Positions 8,890 to 16,512 of a DNA stretch of 64,000 nt are shown piece by piece. Each line of letters opens with the position of its first letter. Within the stretch, counting starts at the first letter, position 1. This DNA comes from DYKG01 sp964596185 (lineage in GTDB: Bacteria > Muiribacteriota > Ozemobacteria > Ozemobacterales > Ozemobacteraceae): the NCBI GenBank assembly GCA_964596185.1, contig CAZQUE010000010.1, forward strand, positions 28,081-92,080, given 5' to 3'. The position numbers were made by a program, and so were the translations under genes. Under the pieces are notes generated by a model. It was not told the origin of the DNA, made no database searches, and worked only from the letters and a program-made list of their open reading frames with translations.

Positions 8890-10719
8890 TTGCTGTTAAT
8901 ATACGATCTGGAAGAATTAGTGCTGATTTATGCCGATGAAGAGGCCGCTGCTGCCTTCGACCTTGAAAGATCAGCAAAAATTTCAGTTGAGCTGATCGAA
9001 AGAATAGAAGATTCAAACGGAAAATTTAATTGTGCGGTCGATGAGGCCGGTGTCAGTGTTCTGGATAGCCGTGTTGGCAAGCGACGAGTGGTTTGTTCGA
9101 TTGAACAAAAAGGGCCGAGGGCCGCTGTGAGAATAGATGGCGGCATTTTTGCAGAAGATTCTTTTCTGGCCGTCAATCGAGGAAGTTTGCTGGAAAACGT
9201 TTATGATTCCGCTTTAAGTCTGAATACGGTTAATTTGCCGGAAAACCGTTTGCAGATAAGCGAAAAGACCATGTCGGCCATTTTTGATAATGCGGTGGAT
9301 GGCATTGTAATAATCAATGACAAGGGCAAGATCCTCAACTTTAACAAAGCGGCAGAAAAGATTTTCAAGTTTTCTATCGAAGAGGCTGTTGGCCAGGATG
9401 TTACCATTCTTATGCCTGAGCCACATAAAACGAGGCATCAAAGCTACATCGAGCGCTATCTCAATACAGGGATTCCCCATATAGTCGGGATAGGCAGGAA
9501 AGTTCAGGCATTGAAGGCAACGGGTGAAATTTTTCCGATTGATCTTGCCGTTGCAGAAGTAAAACTCGAGGGTGGCAGAATTTTTACCGGATTCATACGG
9601 GATCTTACCGAGCAGATTCGCCTGGAAAGTGAGAGAAACAGTTTTTTCCAGATGTCGCTCGATCTTTTCTGTATTTTGACACCTCGTGGAACGATAAGAA
9701 ATGCCAACCCGCGCTGGTTCGACCTGCTGGGTTATACTCCTGAAGAGATTGCCGGAATGGAGCTTGAAGATTTCATTCATACAGACGATCTTCTGGAGTC
9801 ACCGAATTTGATAAAAGACATTGTTTCTTCCCATCAAATCGTTGGCCGAACATTTCGGTTTCGTGCCAGCAACGGGGAGTTTCGCTGGATTCTTTGGAAT
9901 AGTGCTTTTGATCGGGTTAATCAGGTGATTTACGGCGTTGCTCGCGACATTACCGAACAGAAAAAAATGCTGGAAGAGCTTGAAAAGTCCAGGCTTGAAG
10001 CTGAGCGTAACAGTGATGCCAGAGGAATGTTTATTGCGCGTATGAGCCATGAATTGAGAACACCGCTGAATTCGATCATCGGCTTTTCCGGAATTTTGCA
10101 GAAAAATCTTGCGGGTTCCTTCAGTGACAAAGACCTGCTATATCTCGATAGAATTCGGCGAAACGGTAATACCCTGCTGAAGCTTATCAATAGCATTCTT
10201 GAGTTTTCCCGCACTGATTCGGGTTTTCAGGAAATAAACCTCGAAGAGATAAATCTGGTTGATCTGATAAAAGAGATTATCGATTTAATGCAGGTTTCTA
10301 TCGAGGAAAGAAACGTAAGCGTCATTCAAAAGCTGCCGCAGCAAGTTGCAACCATTAAGACCGATCAGGTAAAGCTGCGACAGATCATTCAGAATCTTAT
10401 CGACAATGCGGTAAAGTTTTCTCCTGATGGCGAGGTTCAGATTGTTCTCGATATCGATTCTGAAGATTCAAGACCTCGTTGCCTTGAAATAAGAGACTCG
10501 GGTCCAGGCATTGCTCCAGAACATCTTGAGCTTATCTTTGAAGCTTTTCAACAATGTGATAATTCAGTTACCCGGCGCTTTGGTGGAGCAGGTCTGGGTT
10601 TGGCCATCGCCAGTTCTTTTGCGCATATTCTTGGTTTTGCGATTGAAGTTGAAAGCGAACCAGGCAAAGGCTCGTGCTTTAAGGTTAATTTTGTTCTGAA
10701 ACAGGGAGAAGGTTCATGA
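8890..10719 (+). CDS. PAS-PAS histidine kinase with FixL-like heme-PAS signature
   Basis: A soluble sensor kinase of 609 residues with no membrane segment. Residues 1-115 are an unassigned N-domain, PAS1 is 125-242, PAS2 250-358, HisKA 375-440 with phosphoacceptor His387 in MSHELRTPLN, and the ATPase domain 490-600 has N-box Asn502, DSGPGIAP and GGAGLGLAIA. PAS1 closely follows the oxygen sensor FixL. His183 (in EPHKTRHQSYIERY) matches the heme ligand, and Arg203 (in IVGIGRK), exactly 20 residues on, matches the FixL arginine that senses bound O2. The start must be TTG 8890, because a TAA lies directly before it; GGAG is at 8878-8881. It overlaps the next gene by ATGA. Confidence 0.88.
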   Translation: MLLIYDLEELVLIYADEEAAAAFDLERSAKISVELIERIEDSNGKFNCAVDEAGVSVLDSRVGKRRVVCSIEQKGPRAAVRIDGGIFAEDSFLAVNRGSLLENVYDSALSLNTVNLPENRLQISEKTMSAIFDNAVDGIVIINDKGKILNFNKAAEKIFKFSIEEAVGQDVTILMPEPHKTRHQSYIERYLNTGIPHIVGIGRKVQALKATGEIFPIDLAVAEVKLEGGRIFTGFIRDLTEQIRLESERNSFFQMSLDLFCILTPRGTIRNANPRWFDLLGYTPEEIAGMELEDFIHTDDLLESPNLIKDIVSSHQIVGRTFRFRASNGEFRWILWNSAFDRVNQVIYGVARDITEQKKMLEELEKSRLEAERNSDARGMFIARMSHELRTPLNSIIGFSGILQKNLAGSFSDKDLLYLDRIRRNGNTLLKLINSILEFSRTDSGFQEINLEEINLVDLIKEIIDLMQVSIEERNVSVIQKLPQQVATIKTDQVKLRQIIQNLIDNAVKFSPDGEVQIVLDIDSEDSRPRCLEIRDSGPGIAPEHLELIFEAFQQCDNSVTRRFGGAGLGLAIASSFAHILGFAIEVESEPGKGSCFKVNFVLKQGEGS

Positions 10720-11972
10720 GCAAGCATGTTGAACGAAAAATGAACCTTCTTATTGTGGATGATGCGCCAGACAATTTGTTGTTGCTGGAAGCGATTCTTG
10801 AAACCGAAGGATTCAACAGCATTACCCTTGCCGATTCAGCGGTCGAAGCCTATGCAAAGCTTGAAGAGGCTAAAGGCGAACTTGCCATCGATCTGATACT
10901 GATGGACATCATGATGCCAGATATAAGTGGCATAGAAGCGATTAAAGAAATCAGAAGCCGCCCGGAATTTCAGGATATTCCGATTCTGGTGGTCAGTGCG
11001 CGTTCAGAAACAGGTGCGCTTGTCGAAGCTTTTGAGGCCGGAGCGGTGGATTATCTTACCAAGCCGATAAATGAACTCGAGCTTGTTGCCCGTGTCAGAT
11101 CAATGCTGAGACTCAAGTCTGAAACCGATCACAGAAAATTTCACGAGCTGGAGCTGGAAGAGCTTGCCCAGGAACTGGATCAGAAAAATAAAGCTCTTCA
11201 TCGTATTCTCGATGAATTGAATGAAGACCTGGAGGCGGCAGGAAAAATGCAGCGTAGCCTGTTGCCAGACCCTGAAATCTTGGTTCCCGGTTTCAATTTT
11301 TCATGGTATTTCGAGCCTTGTGAAACCATCGGCGGCGACTTGCTGAATATCGTTCCAGTAGGTGAGCATGGTTTAAGCTTTTTTATCATAGATGTTTCTG
11401 GTCACGGCATTCAATCTGCAATGCTTGCTGTAAGTGCTCACCGCATGTTGTCGGCCTGGGGCGGGCAGAACAGCATCCTGCGTCATGCAGATGGCTCGAT
11501 GCGCTCTCCGGCCCAGATCGTGCGCGAGCTAAACCAGGAATTCATGCTGCAGAGAAACAATTACCAGTATTTTACGATGATTTACGGAATTCTGGATGCT
11601 TCCGGCAACAAATTGCGTTATTGTCGGGCAGGGCATACGCCTTTGCTGGTGCAAAGCCCTGATGGCGAAATCAAGGTTTGTGAAGAGGGTGATATTCCGG
11701 TGGGTTTGAGCGAGGAAGGTGATTACCAGGAACTGACCGTCGATTTGCAGCCTGGTTACAGGGTTATTCTTTTTTCCGATGGAATAACCGAGGCGAGGCA
11801 TGGCCAGGAATTTTTTGGGGAAGCCCGTTTCTATGAGCTCGTTCGCTCCAGCATTTCCATGGATGTCAAAGAGGCGGTAGACTACGTCGTTACCGAATTG
11901 AAAAACTGGAGCGAGAACGAAAGTTTTGCAGATGATATTTCTCTGTTAGTTATTGAGGCAACTCAGGACTGA
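10716..11972 (+). CDS. response regulator with SpoIIE/RsbU-type phosphatase output
   Basis: 418 residues. The receiver domain (9-130) has the acidic pair Asp15/Asp16, phosphoacceptor Asp64 (LMDIMMPD) and Lys116. A coiled-coil linker runs about 140-180. The PP2C-type phosphatase domain (185-415) has metal-ligand motifs GGDLL (206-210) and DVSGHG (226-231). Such proteins dephosphorylate STAS anti-anti-sigma factors in partner-switching pathways. The start codon overlaps the stop of the kinase gene, so the two form a cognate pair. The nearest candidate substrate is the STAS protein at 14959-15261. No RsbW-like kinase is in the window. Confidence 0.92.
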   Translation: MSKHVERKMNLLIVDDAPDNLLLLEAILETEGFNSITLADSAVEAYAKLEEAKGELAIDLILMDIMMPDISGIEAIKEIRSRPEFQDIPILVVSARSETGALVEAFEAGAVDYLTKPINELELVARVRSMLRLKSETDHRKFHELELEELAQELDQKNKALHRILDELNEDLEAAGKMQRSLLPDPEILVPGFNFSWYFEPCETIGGDLLNIVPVGEHGLSFFIIDVSGHGIQSAMLAVSAHRMLSAWGGQNSILRHADGSMRSPAQIVRELNQEFMLQRNNYQYFTMIYGILDASGNKLRYCRAGHTPLLVQSPDGEIKVCEEGDIPVGLSEEGDYQELTVDLQPGYRVILFSDGITEARHGQEFFGEARFYELVRSSISMDVKEAVDYVVTELKNWSENESFADDISLLVIEATQD

Positions 11973-12574
11973 GCTTGATTTGCCAACCAGGATTGGGCTT
12001 CGCTTAGCATTTGTGGTGTATTCAGATTTTTTCGAACCCAGACATCATCGGTGATGACGTGCAAAATTTCTTCTGAATGCTGTTGCAGAATCTTTCTCGC
12101 TCCCTCGTTTTCAGGAATTTTATGAAACTCGTGCAATAACCTGGCCGGAAAAATTGTCGGATGCCCCCGGCGGTTATCGATCGAGGGGACGATGATCTTT
12201 TCAGGTGCTTTAAGATGACTCTGGCAGAGTTCCATAATGGTTGTCGAACTTACCATTGGGTGGTCGACCGGCCACATCAGCATTGCCGAGCCGGGTTCAA
12301 TTTTGGCAAGCGCGAGTCTGATCGAGCTAAGGGGGCCTTCTTCAGGGGCTGGGTTGCTGATCCACAATGCTTCGACTTGCTTGGCCAGGCTTTGGCTGCG
12401 AAGATCGCCCGTTTGACCAACCATGATAATTTTTCCGAAAAAATCGGCATTTTCCTGAAGATTAGCAATGATGCGTTCGATGAAGGTCTGATTGCCAAGC
12501 TCAATATGTTGTTTGGGCTGACCCATGCGTGAAGAGAAGCCGGCAAGAAGGCAAACAGCAGTTATCAAGAGCAT
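11963..12574 (-). CDS. MobA-like NTP transferase (molybdenum cofactor cytidylyl/guanylyltransferase type)
   Basis: A 203-residue nucleotidyltransferase with the hallmark N-terminal loop LAGFSSRMGQPKQ (LAGGxSxRMGxxK, catalytic Lys21) and a mid-protein WPVDHPM (the metal-binding P-x-D-x-P-type block). It resembles MocA/YgfJ-type enzymes that add CMP or GMP to molybdopterin, though the subfamily is not decided by sequence alone. No molybdenum enzyme or other cofactor gene lies nearby. Its stop overlaps the convergent phosphatase gene by ten bases. Confidence 0.8.
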   Translation of the reverse strand: MLLITAVCLLAGFSSRMGQPKQHIELGNQTFIERIIANLQENADFFGKIIMVGQTGDLRSQSLAKQVEALWISNPAPEEGPLSSIRLALAKIEPGSAMLMWPVDHPMVSSTTIMELCQSHLKAPEKIIVPSIDNRRGHPTIFPARLLHEFHKIPENEGARKILQQHSEEILHVITDDVWVRKNLNTPQMLSEAQSWLANQAQS

Positions 12575-12613
12575 TTCCCCGTTGGTGGTGGAATAAATTC
12601 GAAGTATGTCTCA

Positions 12614-12642
12614 AGAATAGCCTGTTAATGCGAATATTGCAA
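12614..12642 (-). promoter_or_regulatory. promoter for the MobA-like gene
   Basis: On the minus strand, TTGCAA (12637-12642) and TATTCT (12614-12619) have a 17-base spacer and lie about 40 bases upstream of the ATG at 12574. Confidence 0.5.
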
Positions 12643-12709
12643 TAAAAGTTGAAGCTGTAAGTGTAAATCTGTTAATCTTGAAGCGAAATCAGGCAAAGGA
12701 GAAATAGAT

Positions 12710-13996
12710 ATGGCCGTTGATTTGAAAACCCTTATTCCCAAAGAGGCAAAGGCTCTTTATGAGCTGAAGGTAGACGAGGAGATCATTACCAATCTTATTA
12801 TTAAAGAACTTTATGTTCATGGCAAGGAAATACCCCGACGGCTTGCCAGAACTTTGAAAATAGATACCGAAATTGTTCAGCAGGTAATCGCTGACTTGAA
12901 AAAAGGAGAAATCGTCGGCATGGTCGGCGGTTCAGGCATGGGTTCAGATTATCAGTATGGTCTTTACCCCAAAGGAACCGAACGCGCCAAGAATATTCTC
13001 GAGCGCGACCAATACATCGGTCCGGCACCGGTAAGTTTTGAGGAATATATACGCGTAACCCGTCTGGTTCTGGATGAGAGCAAAAAAAGCTTTTCAATCA
13101 ACCAGCGTCTGATGCAGGAAAAGTTTTCGCATCATCTTGGTTACAAAGACGTTCTATTCCAGATTGGGCAGGCGGTTTGTGCCCGCAAACCAGCGTTCGT
13201 TTACGGGTTTCCCGGCAATGGTAAAACCTTCCTGTGCAGCTCGGTCGTAAAACTGTTGCCGCCGATGGTGGTTCCCTATGCCGTTGAAGTCAGTAACCAG
13301 CTGGTAAGAATTTTCGATCCGAGTTGTCACCATCCGATAGAAGACATCGATATGGATGGTCTCGATGAAAGATGGGTCGCCATTCACCCGCCACTGATTA
13401 CTGCCGGTGGTGAACTGACGCTCGAAGATCTTGAAGTTAAATTCAATAAAAAATTCGGCTGTTTTGATGCTCCGCCCCAGGTTAAGGCAACCGGCGGGGT
13501 TTTGCTGATTGACGACCTTGGTCGCCAGCGCTGTGAAGTTGAAGAAATCTTCAATCGTTTCATTATACCCCTGGAAAACCGCGTTGATTACCTTGTTCTT
13601 GGTGGACAGCGCATGGAAGTGCCTACCGACGAAATCGTTCTTTTCAGTACCAACCTCGATCCGATGAAGATTGTCGACGACGCGTTCCTGCGTCGTTTGC
13701 CCTACAAGATCAATGTCCGCAATCCCAATGTTGAAGAATACACCGATATCTGGCGCTCTGTCTGTGAAAAGCTGGGATTGACCTTCAATGAGGCTAACAT
13801 TCAGCAGGTCCTTGAGTTTTATAAGCGTGACAAACGTGGTTTGAGAGCGGTTCATCCCCGTGATATTCTCAATATTATCAGAGATCGCAAACGCTATCTT
13901 GAAGATGACAAGGTCGACATCAGTAAAGATGAAGTTGAAGAAGCCTATGGCATTTATTTCGTCAGTGATTTGACTCTGGTAGAAACGATCGAATAA
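12710..13996 (+). CDS. AAA-type ATPase with N-terminal winged-helix-like domain
   Basis: A 428-residue soluble ATPase. Residues 1-100 look like a small helical/winged-helix module. The P-loop is GFPGNGKT (166-173), Walker B VLLIDD (264-269), and an arginine-rich sensor region FLRRLPYKI follows near 325-335. The region between Walker A and B is long and contains a CHHP stretch that could bind metal. It resembles MoxR-like AAA ATPases found beside pilus, gliding or partner-switching genes, but I cannot name its substrate. AAGGAG lies seven to eight bases before ATG. A perfect 12-bp inverted repeat follows the stop. Confidence 0.75.
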   Translation: MAVDLKTLIPKEAKALYELKVDEEIITNLIIKELYVHGKEIPRRLARTLKIDTEIVQQVIADLKKGEIVGMVGGSGMGSDYQYGLYPKGTERAKNILERDQYIGPAPVSFEEYIRVTRLVLDESKKSFSINQRLMQEKFSHHLGYKDVLFQIGQAVCARKPAFVYGFPGNGKTFLCSSVVKLLPPMVVPYAVEVSNQLVRIFDPSCHHPIEDIDMDGLDERWVAIHPPLITAGGELTLEDLEVKFNKKFGCFDAPPQVKATGGVLLIDDLGRQRCEVEEIFNRFIIPLENRVDYLVLGGQRMEVPTDEIVLFSTNLDPMKIVDDAFLRRLPYKINVRNPNVEEYTDIWRSVCEKLGLTFNEANIQQVLEFYKRDKRGLRAVHPRDILNIIRDRKRYLEDDKVDISKDEVEEAYGIYFVSDLTLVETIE

Positions 13997-14007
13997 AATT
14001 CTGATTA

Positions 14008-14049
14008 AATTGCGGCAGGTCTGGTTACAACTGGTTTCCTGCCGCAATT
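14008..14049 (+). repeat. perfect 12-bp inverted repeat with 18-base loop
   Basis: AATTGCGGCAGG (14008-14019) pairs fully with CCTGCCGCAATT (14038-14049). It lies between the AAA ATPase stop and the TTG start of the next gene on the same strand. No T-run follows, so it is not a standard intrinsic terminator. It may be an RNA-stability hairpin, an attenuator or a protein site. Confidence 0.75.
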
Positions 14050-14068
14050 CTCTTCGCAGGGAGTTTTC

Positions 14069-14947
14069 TTGAACTGGCTATTTTTCGCAGAAGTAGTTTG
14101 CTCGGGGCTTTTGGCCGGGTTGGCAACCTGGCTGGTAACTCCCGCCGGTAATGCCTGGGATCTATTGGAAAATTTTCAGACCAGTCTGCTGGCGACTGGT
14201 ATTTTTTCGGGAATGTTCATTGGCCTGGTTTCTGCTTTGCCGGTTTTGATAAGCGAAAAAAGGTTGGTCAAGGCCAGTGGCTACTGGATTTCGGCAACCT
14301 CGGTCGGACTGGCGATAAATATGCTGGCTGCGGTTATTTATGCAATCGTTGCTGAAATTTTGCGTGACAATGTTCTCGTGTCAGTGGGTCTGCTGCGATT
14401 TTTCTGGTGGATATTCATGTCGCTGAGCATGTCTGTTTGCTTCGCAATTCTGCATCATAGTCTGAAAATAGGTTGCCGCGTATTGATGGGGTTAACTCCA
14501 GGTTTTATCATTGCCGGCACTCTTGTCGACCGCCTACTGATTATTGAACACAAATGGTTGATGGCTTTTCTTTTCATTGGCGGCATAATTGGCTCGTGCC
14601 TTGCTCTGGTATGGGAGATTCTAAAAGAGAGCTGGTTAGATGAGGATGGTGGCGGCCACCTTATTTATCGTTATTATCTCGACAGTCCGGAATTCGTTGC
14701 AGGCGGGGCTGATGAATGTGACTTGAGCATAGATGGGTTGGCTGAGAACGTTTTTGTCATTTATGAAAAAGATGGTCTTCATATTCTTGAGGTAGTTGAC
14801 GATAAACAGGTTATTCATATTAATAATTGTCGTTTTAGATACAGGGTGTTGGCTGATGGCGATGTCATTGCCGCGGGCTGCAGGAGTTTCGTCTATCACT
14901 CAAAACTGGCCAGGTCTCGCGATATCTTACCTGAAGCCGCTGCGTAA
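14069..14947 (+). CDS. polytopic membrane protein with degenerate FHA-like C-terminal domain
   Basis: 292 residues. About six membrane helices fill residues 5-190. A soluble C-terminal domain of about 90 residues follows and has the strand pattern of an FHA domain (ECDLSIDG, then a GDVI-type turn near the end). The Ser-Arg-His signature used to bind phosphothreonine is not visible, so phosphopeptide binding is doubtful. The start is TTG 14069 with GGGAG about eight bases upstream. The stop is 11 bases before the STAS gene, so the two are probably one operon. Function unknown. Confidence 0.65.
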   Translation: MNWLFFAEVVCSGLLAGLATWLVTPAGNAWDLLENFQTSLLATGIFSGMFIGLVSALPVLISEKRLVKASGYWISATSVGLAINMLAAVIYAIVAEILRDNVLVSVGLLRFFWWIFMSLSMSVCFAILHHSLKIGCRVLMGLTPGFIIAGTLVDRLLIIEHKWLMAFLFIGGIIGSCLALVWEILKESWLDEDGGGHLIYRYYLDSPEFVAGGADECDLSIDGLAENVFVIYEKDGLHILEVVDDKQVIHINNCRFRYRVLADGDVIAAGCRSFVYHSKLARSRDILPEAAA

Positions 14948-14958
14948 GAGGTGTAATT

Positions 14959-15261
14959 ATGAAAGTCGTTCTGGATTGTGATGACACAATCGGTACAGTA
15001 AGTCTTGTCGGAATACTGAATCTGCACACTCTCAAAGAGTTTGACCAACAGATAAAAAATCTTGATTTTTCAGGTATTCAAAAAGTGGTTCTGAATATGG
15101 AACAACTCGAACATATCGACAGCTCCGGAGTATCTGGGATAATCCAGTTTCACAAATATCTGCAAACCCAGCACGTTTACCTTTTAATTGGTAAGGTAAG
15201 CACCAGAGTCGCTCGATTGTTCGAACAGATGAGAATTTTCGATATCATCCCAAAGATTTAA
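14959..15261 (+). CDS. STAS-domain anti-sigma factor antagonist
   Basis: A 100-residue single-domain protein of the SpoIIAA/RsbV type. The phosphorylation loop is at LEHIDSSGVSGI (about 52-63), where the Ser of DSSG is the expected kinase target. Unphosphorylated forms bind and remove an anti-sigma kinase. In this window it is the plausible substrate of the phosphatase at 10716-11972. It is preceded by GAGG before ATG and overlaps the convergent next gene by four bases. Confidence 0.9.
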   Translation: MKVVLDCDDTIGTVSLVGILNLHTLKEFDQQIKNLDFSGIQKVVLNMEQLEHIDSSGVSGIIQFHKYLQTQHVYLLIGKVSTRVARLFEQMRIFDIIPKI

Positions 15262-15986
15262 AGTGAACTGTTGAAACTTTCGCCGGTATCCGGGCGCTTT
15301 TCTTCCCGGATCAGGTCAAGGAGCCATTCGAGGCACTCTACATTCAAGATCAGGCCCTTGGTTACGCCTAAGCGAAGAGTGCCTTTTCTACCAACTGTAA
15401 CGGTCATTGATCCCAGAGGGGTGGTCACTACGCCAGAGACTGAATCGATACCGTGATTTCGCGGGTCGATGATATTGTAGTCAGTGTAGCTTTCAATGTG
15501 TCCGGCCAGGCGCGCGCGCCTTATCTCTTTTTCTTTGGGGTTGGTTACGACGATGGTCTTGATCTTTGCCATTCTTTCCTGGAGCTGGCTCAGTTGATGG
15601 AAATCAAATTCGATAAGGGAAACCTCTGAGCCGGTCAGGCCAGAAAGCGCCATCGAAAGCCCTTTGGCTGGCCCGGGTTTGCCCTGGGTAAATATAGAGC
15701 GGCCGGTAGCGATAAACTCGCAGCTTTCGATGCGTTTGAACAAGGTTCTGGTCGTGTTGCCGTCGACAAGGTGTTCGACTTCGAAAGGCACTATTCCCGA
15801 ATAATAACCGCGAATAATCGTTCCGTCTGAATCACAGTCGTGAAAGCCCGGAGTTTCGTTGTCCAGATCAAATTGCTCGCCTTCTTGCATAATTCGGTTG
15901 AAAACGGCAGTTGTATCATCAATTTCTGCTTTCCAGCATTTGAAAGATATTGATGAACCCTGAATTTCTATTTCATTGATCGGCAT
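15258..15986 (-). CDS. conserved-looking hypothetical protein
   Basis: A soluble protein of 242 residues with no signal peptide, membrane segment or motif I recognise. The N-terminal half is mixed. The C-terminal part alternates strands and Gly-rich turns (near 190-225), suggesting a beta-rich fold. It has a good ribosome-binding site (CGGAGG before the ATG). It is a single gene between the STAS gene and a small exported protein. Confidence 0.6.
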   Translation of the reverse strand: MPINEIEIQGSSISFKCWKAEIDDTTAVFNRIMQEGEQFDLDNETPGFHDCDSDGTIIRGYYSGIVPFEVEHLVDGNTTRTLFKRIESCEFIATGRSIFTQGKPGPAKGLSMALSGLTGSEVSLIEFDFHQLSQLQERMAKIKTIVVTNPKEKEIRRARLAGHIESYTDYNIIDPRNHGIDSVSGVVTTPLGSMTVTVGRKGTLRLGVTKGLILNVECLEWLLDLIREEKRPDTGESFNSSL

Positions 15987-16118
15987 ATTTTCCTCCGTGT
16001 TTCTGAGTCAGGCTATTTTAATGTAAAAAAGGGTACATTACAACTTTTGCCATTGGCAGATTTTACATTTGCTGAATGCTGTGGTACCCTTGCGGCAGCT
16101 GAAATTAGGGAGCAAAAG

Positions 16119-16508
16119 ATGTTTAGGTTGAAACAGTTTATAATAATATTTTCGTTCTTGATGGTGGCGGCATTTCTTTTGGCACAATCGCCTGGAACGG
16201 CAGGAGATCCTCTTGTCAGTAAGAGCTATCTCGATCACTTTTTTCGTTTTCGTTCAGTGGTCGTGCCGGCAAATGCTGAAATAAAACCTGAACCAGGGGC
16301 GTTGATCGTGGTTCGATCCGGACAGATAGTTCTTGAAGGTCCAAAAGGTAAGGCTATCATCGATTTGACTGCAGGGAAAGAATTGACAACCGGAGCGGAA
16401 CTACCGTTCAATCATTTGCTGATCGTTCCAGATTCAGCTGAATATAAGCTAAAAGCCCGTAAACTATCCTTGATGCTGGCTTCCTGCCTGCAACATGAGA
16501 ATCCCTGA
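16119..16508 (+). CDS. small exported protein, unknown function
   Basis: A 129-residue protein with a clear signal peptide (about 1-25, ending LLAQS). The mature part is short and mostly strand-like, with phrases such as IVVRSGQIVLEGPKGKAIID that recall FecR- or SH3-like beta repeats. ATG 16119 is chosen because GGGAG lies seven bases before it and the signal peptide starts there. It is followed four bases later by the CsaB fusion gene, so it is probably in the same operon and may act in the cell envelope. Confidence 0.65.
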   Translation: MFRLKQFIIIFSFLMVAAFLLAQSPGTAGDPLVSKSYLDHFFRFRSVVVPANAEIKPEPGALIVVRSGQIVLEGPKGKAIIDLTAGKELTTGAELPFNHLLIVPDSAEYKLKARKLSLMLASCLQHENP

Positions 16509-16512
16509 TTAA

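Noticed and set aside
13154..14047. Long open frame of 297 codons on the minus strand, opposite the AAA ATPase
   Set aside because: It lies wholly over a gene with clear Walker motifs, has no ribosome-binding site and encodes no recognisable domain; it is a shadow of the plus-strand codons.
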